From TMP-7 sp038212445 (GTDB lineage Bacteria > Acidobacteriota > Terriglobia > Bryobacterales > Bryobacteraceae): 64,000 nucleotides of DNA. Below, piece by piece: positions 57,469-64,000 of the stretch (positions within the stretch are counted from its first letter, which is position 1; each line of letters starts with the position of its first letter). Made by a program: the position numbers and the translations under genes. Location: NCBI GenBank assembly GCA_038212445.1, contig JBBQUM010000029.1, positions 1-64,000 on the forward strand. Reading direction: 5' to 3'. The notes beneath the pieces are model-generated. The model made no database searches. It worked only from the letters and a program-made list of their open reading frames with translations, and had not been told where the DNA came from.

Positions 57469-58797
57469 TCAGGCGAGTGCCGCTGCGACGTTTGAGAGAT
57501 TGCCCAGCGTCTGCTCAATTGGCGAATATTCGGCGGAGTCCTGGCGCAGGAAATCCAGGATCCGGTCACGCGTGGCAATACTCAAATCCAAGCGGGGATT
57601 CGCGCCGCTGACGTGCGCACCCAGGTTGATGAGATCCGACGCGCGATCGTACTCGCTCATCGCCTGCCGCACCCGGCGGATCGCTTCCCCCTGCGGCTTG
57701 TCGGCGATGGTCGAGCTCAACCGGCTCACCGAACTGAGTACATCGATGGCTGGATAGTGCCCGGAGTCACCCAGGTGCCGCGACAGAATGATGTGTCCGT
57801 CGAGAATGCCGCGCACGGCGTCGCAGATCGGCTCGTTGAAATCATCCCCCTCCACCAGGACCGTGAAGAAGCCCGTGATCGAACCGTTCGGAAAATTGCC
57901 CGCGCGCTCAAATACCTTCGGCAGCAACGCGAACACCGACGGCGTGTAGCCTTTTTGACTCGGAGGCTCGCCTCCAGCCAGCCCAATCTCTCGCTGCGCC
58001 ATCGCCAGCCGGGTAACCGAGTCCATCACCATCAGGACACTTTTCCCTTGATCTCGGAAATACTCGGCGATCGTCAACGCCACAAAGCAAGCCCGGACTC
58101 GCAGTGGTGCCGGCTGATCCGACGTCGCCACCACTACTACTGATCGCTTCATGCCCTCTTCGCCGAGTTCATGTTCGAGAAAGGCGCGAACCTCGCGATT
58201 GCGCTCGCCGATCAAGGCGATCACAGACACGTCAGCGGAGTTACGCCGCGACATGGCGCCCAGCAGCGTGCTCTTGCCCACGCCGCTACCGCCAAAGATG
58301 CCGATGCGCTGCCCCTTCCCGCAGGGTAGAATCCCGTCAATCGCCCGAATCCCCGTCACCAGGCGTTCAGAAATGTGCTCGCGATCGAGCGGGCTCGGCG
58401 CCGCCGTGAACAGCGGGTACGACCCGGCGGTGTCCATCACCGGACCACCGTCAATCGGACGCCCAAAGCCATCCAGTACCCGTCCAAGCAAACCCTCGCC
58501 AACTGATAGCCGCGCCTCATTCGGTCGCGCCACTACCGCGTCGCCAGGCTGAAGACCATCGGAATGCTCCAAAGGCATCGACAGTACACGGCCGCCGCGA
58601 AATCCAATTACCTGCGACCGGATCACATGCCCCGACGAGGTTCGGATCTCTACAAAATCCCCCATCGCCGCTGCCGGACCGTCCGATTCAATCAGCAATC
58701 CGATCACGTCCGTCACTTTGCCCACCCAGGGCAGCAGGTCAATGTGGGGAAGGGCGTCCACGTAACTGCCGAGCGTTACCGGTTCCATGGTTTGCAT
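57469..58797 (-). CDS. fliI: Flagellar protein export ATPase FliI
   Basis: A 442-aa ATPase that powers flagellar export on the cytoplasmic face. The Walker A is GGSGVGKS at residues 169-176, the Walker B is VLMVMDSVTR near residue 250, and GERNREVRAFLEHEL, GEPPSQKGYTPSVFALLPKV and EGDDFNEPICDAVRGILDGHIIL are F1-beta/FliI hallmarks. It lacks the very long N-terminal part of some homologues but is full length for the family. It lies between fliH and fliJ, as usual. Confidence 0.97.
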   Translation of the reverse strand: MQTMEPVTLGSYVDALPHIDLLPWVGKVTDVIGLLIESDGPAAAMGDFVEIRTSSGHVIRSQVIGFRGGRVLSMPLEHSDGLQPGDAVVARPNEARLSVGEGLLGRVLDGFGRPIDGGPVMDTAGSYPLFTAAPSPLDREHISERLVTGIRAIDGILPCGKGQRIGIFGGSGVGKSTLLGAMSRRNSADVSVIALIGERNREVRAFLEHELGEEGMKRSVVVVATSDQPAPLRVRACFVALTIAEYFRDQGKSVLMVMDSVTRLAMAQREIGLAGGEPPSQKGYTPSVFALLPKVFERAGNFPNGSITGFFTVLVEGDDFNEPICDAVRGILDGHIILSRHLGDSGHYPAIDVLSSVSRLSSTIADKPQGEAIRRVRQAMSEYDRASDLINLGAHVSGANPRLDLSIATRDRILDFLRQDSAEYSPIEQTLGNLSNVAAALA

Positions 58798-58799
58798 AA

Positions 58800-59450
58800 T
58801 TATTTGGCCAACCGGTCTGCGAAACCGCGTTCGATTTCCTTGAGTTGCGTCTCTACCGATGAGTCCACCGCGCCCTTTTCGGTCTCAAATAGAATTTGCC
58901 AAGGCTGTAGCGACGAATCCGCCACTACCTTCAATGGCCGTCCGCTCAATCTCTCGACGCACAAGCTCACTGTCGCCACTTGATCAGGAGACACGCGCAC
59001 TTGCGACAGTTCAGATCGCTCGATCTTCTCGAGCGCTGCCTTCAGCAATCCCTGGATGCTGGTCGGATCCACCATTAGCTCGCGATTCAGAATTCGACGC
59101 GCAATCGCAATCGAGAGCCGCACCAGTTCGGCTTCAGCGTCGCGCCGGATCCGCGTGCGCTGCGTCGCCAGCGACCCCAGCATGTTCGTGAGCCGCTCGA
59201 GCATGGGCTGCAACTGTGCCGCTGCCTGTTCCTGCGCGCGCCGCTCACCCTCGCCTAGACCCTCCGCAAAAGCCGCTCGCCGGATCTCGTCAACGTTGAT
59301 CGCGGGAGCGCTCGGACGCTCTGCCTCAGGCTGCGGAACCAGCGTCGCCGCCGATTTCGCCTGCACCTGGCTGGATGACCCCTCCGCTTGCCGCCACTTT
59401 ACCGGCCGGGCGCGCAGTGCCATCTCAGGCGGCAGTACATTACTCGACAT
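58800..59450 (-). CDS. fliH: Flagellar assembly protein FliH
   Basis: A 216-aa protein, low in sequence identity markers as FliH usually is. The charged linker (residues about 20-60) and the helix INVDEIRRAAFAEGLGEGERRAQEQAAAQ with small-residue GxxxG spacing fit FliH, as does the C-terminal domain LVRLSIAIARRILNRELMVDPTSI. It is the negative regulator and partner of FliI. I place the start at ATG 59450, which gives an 11-base overlap with fliG; the frame opens to 59477. Confidence 0.85.
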   Translation of the reverse strand: MSSNVLPPEMALRARPVKWRQAEGSSSQVQAKSAATLVPQPEAERPSAPAINVDEIRRAAFAEGLGEGERRAQEQAAAQLQPMLERLTNMLGSLATQRTRIRRDAEAELVRLSIAIARRILNRELMVDPTSIQGLLKAALEKIERSELSQVRVSPDQVATVSLCVERLSGRPLKVVADSSLQPWQILFETEKGAVDSSVETQLKEIERGFADRLAK

Positions 59451-60504
59451 ATTCGTCGTCGCCGCGTCCCGGCGCACTCAGTACGCCGTCTGCCTGCAAC
59501 ATCCGCACCACATTGATAATCTGCCGCTGCGCCCCGTCCACGTCCTTGATCTTGATGGCGCCCATGGCTTCCATGTCCTCGCGCATCATGTCGGCGCCGC
59601 GTTGCGACAGGCAACCAAAGAAATGTTCCTTCAAGGCTTCCGTCGTCCCCTTCAGCGCCACCGTCAGAACCTTCCGGTCCACCTTGGCGATCAGTTCCTT
59701 GATGCCCTTGGAGTCGATGCCCAGCAAGTCCTCGAACACGAACATGCATTCACGGATCTGCTCTTCCAGGCCTTCCTTCTGCTCGCGGACTTCGGTCAGA
59801 ACTTCTTCACACAGCGCCGGGTCCATCGCGTTCAACATCTCAGCCGCGCTTCTTACTCCGCCGATCGTGCCGGTCTTTTTGATCTCGCCGAGTGATTTCA
59901 CCCGTTCAGTGAGGACGCTGGCAACTTTACGAATGACATCCTCTGAAACGTTATCGAGCGTCGCCAGCCGAACCACGACTTTCGCACGCAATTTCTGATC
60001 CAGCGTCGAAAGCAGGGCCGCTCCCTGCTCCTTGCCTACATAGGAGAGGATGATCGCAATGGTCTGCGGATGTTCGTTCTTGATCAGTTTGGCTAGCTGT
60101 TTCGGGTTCGTCTGCCGCAGCGATTCTGACTCGTCACGCAATTCATCCGGCTCGAGTGAAAGCTCGGTTGCAATGCGCCCGCTCTCTTCGCGGCCAAATG
60201 CGCTTGTCAGCATCCGCTTGGCATAGTCGGCGCCTCCGCGATGCGGATAACCGTGGGCAACCACGGTCGTCTCGTAGAATTCCTCGATTACGGCCTGTGC
60301 CTGCGGCGGCGTGATGAGATGCAAATCCGCGATGGCTCGCGTGACGGCTTTTAACTCGTCCCCAGTAAGCAGCTTGATCACCGGCGCGCTCGCCTGTTCA
60401 CCCAGGGTGACCAACAGGATGGCTGCTTTTTGTGAGCCGCTGAGTTCCACCACCGCCGGTACTGACGTCGTTGCTGTTGCCGGAGCTTCGGCGATCATGT
60501 TCAT
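59440..60504 (-). CDS. fliG: Flagellar motor switch protein FliG
   Basis: A 354-aa rotor protein. Its domains follow in order: FliG-N (LSGSQKAAILLVTLGEQASAP), middle domain (NPKQLAKLIKNEHPQTIAII with the EHPQ motif) and C-domain (MFVFEDLLGIDSKGIKELIAKV with torque-related charged residues, GCLSQRGADMMREDMEAMG). FliG couples ion flow through the stators to rotation and binds FliF. It overlaps fliF by 4 bases (ATGA) and fliH by 11. Confidence 0.97.
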   Translation of the reverse strand: MNMIAEAPATATTSVPAVVELSGSQKAAILLVTLGEQASAPVIKLLTGDELKAVTRAIADLHLITPPQAQAVIEEFYETTVVAHGYPHRGGADYAKRMLTSAFGREESGRIATELSLEPDELRDESESLRQTNPKQLAKLIKNEHPQTIAIILSYVGKEQGAALLSTLDQKLRAKVVVRLATLDNVSEDVIRKVASVLTERVKSLGEIKKTGTIGGVRSAAEMLNAMDPALCEEVLTEVREQKEGLEEQIRECMFVFEDLLGIDSKGIKELIAKVDRKVLTVALKGTTEALKEHFFGCLSQRGADMMREDMEAMGAIKIKDVDGAQRQIINVVRMLQADGVLSAPGRGDDEYVE

Positions 60505-62144
60505 TTCGATACCTCTTCAGCCAGCCAGTTGCGCAACACTCCGGCGTAGAGGTTGGCATCCTGGACGGCCCCAGTTCGGAGCTTTCCAGTCAGAACTTCC
60601 AAGCGGCTCGCCGCAATCGCCGGATGCTGGAGTTTGTCCAGGCTCGAGGCGAGTTCGGCAAGATCCTCGCCGCTCTCCACCGCTACGGCTTCCGTTGCAG
60701 GCGGTAGTTCATGTCCAGTCGGCTCGGAAATGATCGCCACCCGCGAGCGGCTCTTGCGCATCCGCGTCACGATAAATCCAAGCAGCCCCAGAACCACAAG
60801 CACCGCGGCGGCGAGGGTCCCAATAACGCGCGGCGACTTCAGTTGATCCATCAGCGTCTGCGGTGAAGGCGCAACCGGAGCGGCCACCTCGGGTTGTTCT
60901 GAATTCAACGTGGACTCAAACGGCAGACTTTCGACAATCAGTTGATCCCCGCGTTCGGTTGAAATGCCGATCGCTGCGGCAAGCACGTCGTGGATGGTCT
61001 TGATGCGTTCCGCCGGCACTGGCACCAGCACCTTGCGCGCCTTGGGACCGCTGCCTTCCCAACGCGCCGTCTGGTCCAACAGCACCGCTACCGATACCTT
61101 CTTCACCGTTCCCTGGGGAAGCTTTGTGTGCTTCACGCTGCGGCTGCTCTGATAGTTGATCTGCTCGGTGCGATTGTTAACGCCGCTTTCACTGCCGTTC
61201 TTTGACGGCGGACGCGGCAGATTCGAGGCCACTCCCGGCAGTCCGCCTGCCATAACGGATGTCTGGCTTTGCTCGCTGCGCTGTGAGCTTGTCATTACCG
61301 ACTTGCTTGGGTCAAACGTCTCCTCGCTTTGTTCCCCGCTGGTCATGTCGCACTCTACTGATGCGGCCGCGCGGAAACGATCACCGCCCAGCAGCGGATC
61401 GAGAGTGGCGTTTACCTTCGCGACAATGTCCTTCTCGATCTTCTGCCGGTACTCCATCGCCGCCTCGGAGTCCGGAGACCCGTCCGCGGCCAGTCGCGAC
61501 CTTTGACGGCTCAGCAGATTTCCATGCATGTCCATCACCGAGACGTTCTCCGGCGACAAACCCTCCACCGCGCTCGCTACCAGGTTCGTGATGCCCGTGA
61601 CGCTGTTATTTTCAAGCTTGGCGCCCATCCTGAGTTTCAGTAGGACGCTGGCTTTGGCGTTCTGCTTTGACTCAGTGAATACCGAATCCTTGGGGAAAGT
61701 CAGGTGGACTCGCGCCTGTTCAACCGCTGCCACCGATGTCACTGTCCGTTCAAGCTCTCCTTCGAGCGCCCGCCGGTAATTGACATGTTCGGTAAACTCC
61801 GTCATCCCGAAGTTCGTCTTGTCGAAGAGTTCAAAACCAATGCGGCCTGTCTTGGGGATGCCTGCCGACGCCATTTCAAGCCGCAATTCGGCCAGCCGCG
61901 ACGCGGGCACCTGCACCGTCGCACCGTTGTCGATGATCCGGTACTCGGTGCTCGACTCGCGCAGTTTCTGTACTACCGCGCCGGCATCTTCGGCCGCCAG
62001 GCCCGTATAGAGCGGTTTGAAATTTCTGTCGTGCTGCCAGATCGAAAAGAAATACAGTCCGGCAACAATCGCCAACGCGACCGTGCCTATCATCCATCTT
62101 TGGCGTACTGGAATCGCCCTCAATATTTTCTGGAATTGCTGCAT
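60501..62144 (-). CDS. fliF: Flagellar MS-ring protein FliF
   Basis: A 547-aa inner-membrane ring protein with two membrane segments (MIGTVALAIVAGLYFFSIW near residue 18 and VIGTLAAAVLVVLGLLGFIVTR near residue 440). RIGFELFDKTNFGMTEFTEHVNYRRALEGEL and VEGLSPENVSVMDMHGNLLS are the secretin-like ring-building motifs. The C-terminal tail VLRNWLAEEVSK is the FliG-binding element. Slightly short compared with E. coli FliF (552 aa), but full length in all domains. Confidence 0.97.
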   Translation of the reverse strand: MQQFQKILRAIPVRQRWMIGTVALAIVAGLYFFSIWQHDRNFKPLYTGLAAEDAGAVVQKLRESSTEYRIIDNGATVQVPASRLAELRLEMASAGIPKTGRIGFELFDKTNFGMTEFTEHVNYRRALEGELERTVTSVAAVEQARVHLTFPKDSVFTESKQNAKASVLLKLRMGAKLENNSVTGITNLVASAVEGLSPENVSVMDMHGNLLSRQRSRLAADGSPDSEAAMEYRQKIEKDIVAKVNATLDPLLGGDRFRAAASVECDMTSGEQSEETFDPSKSVMTSSQRSEQSQTSVMAGGLPGVASNLPRPPSKNGSESGVNNRTEQINYQSSRSVKHTKLPQGTVKKVSVAVLLDQTARWEGSGPKARKVLVPVPAERIKTIHDVLAAAIGISTERGDQLIVESLPFESTLNSEQPEVAAPVAPSPQTLMDQLKSPRVIGTLAAAVLVVLGLLGFIVTRMRKSRSRVAIISEPTGHELPPATEAVAVESGEDLAELASSLDKLQHPAIAASRLEVLTGKLRTGAVQDANLYAGVLRNWLAEEVSK

Positions 62145-62169
62145 GTTGGGGGTCGAGTGTCAGGTTAGA

Positions 62170-62472
62170 TCAGACCTGCATCCTCATGATCTCCTGGTAT
62201 GCGGAAACAACTTTGTTGCGAATCTGTAGAGTCAGGTCCAGCTCGAGTTCTGCCCTCTGCGTGGCCAGTGCCACGGTGTGGAGTTCCTCGTTGTCGCCGG
62301 AGATGAAATCCTTGGCCATCTGCTCGGCGCCCGCCCGCGAACTCTCTACCCGCCCGATGGCGCTTTCGAGAAAGTTCTTGAAGTCCCCGGTCTTACCTGC
62401 CGTCTCACTCGCTGGAGACGCTGCCGGTATCGGGATTTGAGGAATCGCGCCGCTAATGCTTGAAATTGACAT
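62170..62472 (-). CDS. fliE: Flagellar hook-basal body protein FliE
   Basis: A 100-aa protein of the expected FliE size. The region FKNFLESAIGRVESSRAGAEQMAKDFISG and the end LDLTLQIRNKVVSAYQEIMRMQV are the family signature. FliE joins the MS ring to the rod. It lies between flgC (4-base gap) and fliF, the normal order. Confidence 0.95.
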   Translation of the reverse strand: MSISSISGAIPQIPIPAASPASETAGKTGDFKNFLESAIGRVESSRAGAEQMAKDFISGDNEELHTVALATQRAELELDLTLQIRNKVVSAYQEIMRMQV

Positions 62473-62476
62473 GAAT

Positions 62477-62911
62477 TTACCGGAACAAGTCGATCGACTT
62501 CTGAATCATGTCTTTTACCGCGCTCACCGCCGAGACATTCGCCTGGTAGCTGCGCGACGCGCCCATCAGGTCCACCATATCTTCCGCTGGATTCATCCGC
62601 GGTACCGCCACGTACCCGCTTTTGTCGGCGTCCGGATGGCCGGGCAGGTAGCGCAACTCAGGATCTCGCGTGTCCGTCACAATTTCAGAGACACGCACTC
62701 CGGGCGCACTGCTCATTTGATTGGACAGAATCGACTGGAACGAGCCTTCTGTGGAAGAGGAACTGAAGACCACGTCCTTGCGCCGGTACGGACCGCCCTC
62801 TGGGGTGCGTGTGGTGTCTGAATTCGCCAGGTTTTCCACCAGGACCTCAGCGCGCATTCTCTGGGCCGACATCCCGGAGGCGCTCACCGATAGCGACGAG
62901 AAAAGGCTCAT
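62477..62911 (-). CDS. flgC: Flagellar basal-body rod protein FlgC
   Basis: A 144-aa proximal rod protein. The N-terminal helix LFSSLSVSASGMSAQRMRAEVLVENLANSDTT matches the FlgC rod-protein signature; the C-terminal YVAVPRMNPAEDMVDLMGASRSYQANVSAV is the coiled partner helix. Rod proteins are exported by the flagellar apparatus and have no cleaved signal. It overlaps flgB by 4 bases. Confidence 0.96.
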   Translation of the reverse strand: MSLFSSLSVSASGMSAQRMRAEVLVENLANSDTTRTPEGGPYRRKDVVFSSSSTEGSFQSILSNQMSSAPGVRVSEIVTDTRDPELRYLPGHPDADKSGYVAVPRMNPAEDMVDLMGASRSYQANVSAVSAVKDMIQKSIDLFR

Positions 62912-63240
62912 GCGGATTTCCCTTCGTCAATGGCTGCTCGTACCGCTCGCAATTCGGCCTTGGCGAGGTTCGTAGCCACGCTGAATCGCATGGCGTTTTC
63001 AGCCAGCATGCGGGCTTCGCGATCGATGCTGACGTTGTTGCCATCGTTGCGCGCCGCCAGTCCAGACGCTTCCACCACCGCCGGACTACCCGTCAGCGAC
63101 TGGAACTGCGACCGGAAATCGAGATCCTTGGTCTTGTAGCCGGGAGTGTCGGCGTTGGCGATGTTCGACGCCACCAGCTTTTGACGAGCGCTCAGCAGCG
63201 TCATGTAACGCTCAATCGGCGCAGCCGTGTTCTCAATCAT
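62908..63240 (-). CDS. flgB: Flagellar basal-body rod protein FlgB
   Basis: A 110-aa proximal rod protein with the rod motif LVASNIANADTPGYKTKDLDF (residues about 23-43) and a C-terminal helix ending NAMRFSVATNLAKAELRAV. I use ATG 63240 (MIENTAAPIERYMTLL), the usual FlgB opening; the frame opens slightly further at 63261. Its promoter probably lies in 63262-63383; I could not name a clear sigma28 or sigma54 site there. Confidence 0.95.
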   Translation of the reverse strand: MIENTAAPIERYMTLLSARQKLVASNIANADTPGYKTKDLDFRSQFQSLTGSPAVVEASGLAARNDGNNVSIDREARMLAENAMRFSVATNLAKAELRAVRAAIDEGKSA

Positions 63241-63383
63241 GATGAGCGCAGTGGTGCACATCTGCAGCCATCTCTAAGTTGCTGGTTTTGAAGTAGGGTT
63301 TTGCCTTAGACGCGTCGTGTTTCAGACGGTAAGGCGTCGAATTCTCGACGGGGGAGTGAAACGGGTCTCGCGACGCTTCACGA

Positions 63384-63707
63384 TCAGCCTTGCAGATTCA
63401 GGGCCGGACGCGGCGGTGGCATGCGGTAAACCTTCGCAGTGTCGATCCGCTCCACTTCCACCCGGGTTTGCTCGCGAATGCTTCTCACCGACACTCGCGC
63501 CCACTCGAGCAGAGACATCAGATCGCCATGGATGAACGCCTGTTCGTCCTCGGCCAGATCGGCCCAATTCCGCGCGACATTCGCGGACAAATGGCGCAGC
63601 AGATCCTGCGCCGCCGGAAAGTCATGCGACTCCACGCAAAAGCGGAAGGCCGAAGCCTCCGCCTGAAAACGCCGGACTATCGCGCTAGTTGCTGGATCTT
63701 GCGGCAT
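63384..63707 (-). CDS. Small unrecognised protein in the flagellar operon (FliT/FliS position)
   Basis: A 107-aa, mostly helical soluble protein (SAIVRRFQAEASAFRFCVES, LLRHLSANVARNWADLAEDE, LMSLLEWARVSVRSIREQT) with a Pro-rich end. It overlaps the 3' end of fliD and lies where a FliS or FliT chaperone gene is usual, but I see no FliS or FliT motif. Chaperone for filament or cap export is a reasonable guess by size, helix content and position. Start GTG 63710 or ATG 63707. Confidence 0.55.
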   Translation of the reverse strand: MPQDPATSAIVRRFQAEASAFRFCVESHDFPAAQDLLRHLSANVARNWADLAEDEQAFIHGDLMSLLEWARVSVRSIREQTRVEVERIDTAKVYRMPPPRPALNLQG

Positions 63708-64000
63708 CACGTTCAGCTTGGAAGAGAGCTGTGAAGTAGGAAACCTGCTGCTCGAGCGACGCGATCAGCGCGTCGGCCGCGGCCATCTTCGCTTGCAGAT
63801 TCGTCCGTAAAGTGTCGACTCTGCGCTGCGTGTCGTCAATACGATTCTGTTCGTCGGTAATCGTCTCTTGTACAGATGTCACCGACGCTTTGATGATGCC
63901 GTTCGTCGAGTCGGCAACGCCGCTAAGCGTATTCGTCGCAAATCCCAGAAAGCCGGTAGTTGAATCGCCGAGAAACGATGCAGCGCTCGCCAGTTGGCCG
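63685..64000 (-). CDS. fliD: Flagellar filament cap protein FliD, C-terminal part (continues beyond the window)
   Basis: The frame runs open from the window edge to the stop at 63685. It reads FLGDSTTGFLGFATNTLSG and then a long helical stretch (DEQNRIDDTQRRVDTLRT, LIASLEQQVSYFTALFQ), the usual D0 coiled C-terminus of FliD, where the parallel E-x-R-rich helix and the closing QxxxxxALF pattern are typical. The N-terminal domains lie outside the window. The assignment rests on this end and on operon position. Confidence 0.75.
   Translation of the reverse strand, partial: GQLASAASFLGDSTTGFLGFATNTLSGVADSTNGIIKASVTSVQETITDEQNRIDDTQRRVDTLRTNLQAKMAAADALIASLEQQVSYFTALFQAERDAARSSN

Noticed and set aside
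1..64000. CRISPR array, rRNA or tRNA genes, prophage or intact insertion sequence
   Set aside because: No regularly spaced direct repeats, no rRNA-like or tRNA-like cloverleaf sequence noticed, and no integrase or transposase frame.

Overview
The window looks like a chromosomal segment of an Acidobacteriota bacterium, most likely a Bryobacterales/Solibacter-type soil organism. This is inferred from family content: an Oar-type TonB receptor with an N-terminal carboxypeptidase-regulatory-like domain, PSCyt1/DUF1549/DUF1553 and DUF1501 pairs, DUF1800 with Ig-like repeats, many TIM-barrel sugar isomerases, a GAF-SpoIIE phosphatase and a flagellar operon. The DNA is GC-rich and tightly packed, with many 4-base or longer gene overlaps and several GTG or TTG starts. 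I see no rRNA, tRNA, CRISPR array, prophage or intact insertion sequence.

Layout. 1-353 holds nothing I can support. 354-3483 (+) is an AsmA-like envelope protein overlapping a seven-heme cytochrome with TPR repeats. 3480-7054 (-) holds an NTF2-like protein, a WD40-like propeller protein, a HAD phosphatase and a YgjV-like membrane protein. 7135-8950 (+) holds a GntR/LacI hybrid regulator and an unknown 200-aa protein. A metallophosphoesterase (-) then diverges from an arginine operon, argC-argB-argA-type NAGS (9747-12087, +). Next are a MoeA-like protein, a strong terminator, and a tandem pair of enolase-superfamily genes (13390-15940, +). 15933-18625 (-) carries an anchored small protein, a sugar isomerase and an AI-2E-type permease. 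18625-21803 (+) is another sugar isomerase and an M14 peptidase. 21807-23991 (-) is a pair of GT4 glycosyltransferases. 24047-31193 (+) holds PSCyt1/DUF1553, DUF1501, a DUF255 thioredoxin-like protein and thiol peroxidase, closed by a terminator.

31299-31683 is a decayed ribbon-helix-helix/MazF toxin-antitoxin pair. 31680-38228 (-) is a tightly packed run: OPT transporter, RpiB, DeoC, GAF-GAF-SpoIIE phosphatase, LysA. RpiB and DeoC both carry unusual N-terminal extensions like those in sugar-phosphate-utilising microcompartment loci, but there are no shell genes here. 38229-38623 carries a nested palindrome. 38624-42296 (-) is a DUF1800/DUF1501 pair, followed by a repeat-rich intergenic region and a secreted Cys-rich unknown protein.

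44084-57028 is a glucuronoxylan utilisation locus. An SDR oxidoreductase, GH67 alpha-glucuronidase and ROK repressor (-) face away from a TonB-dependent receptor, GH3 glycosidase, GPH sugar symporter and GH10 xylanase (+). Together they could bind, cut, import and finish xylo-oligosaccharides under ROK control.

57036-64000 (-) is a flagellar basal-body operon read from the right: fliD (partial), a small unknown gene, flgB, flgC, fliE, fliF, fliG, fliH, fliI, fliJ.

All calls come from reading the sequence and the translations. No database search, alignment or folding program was run.
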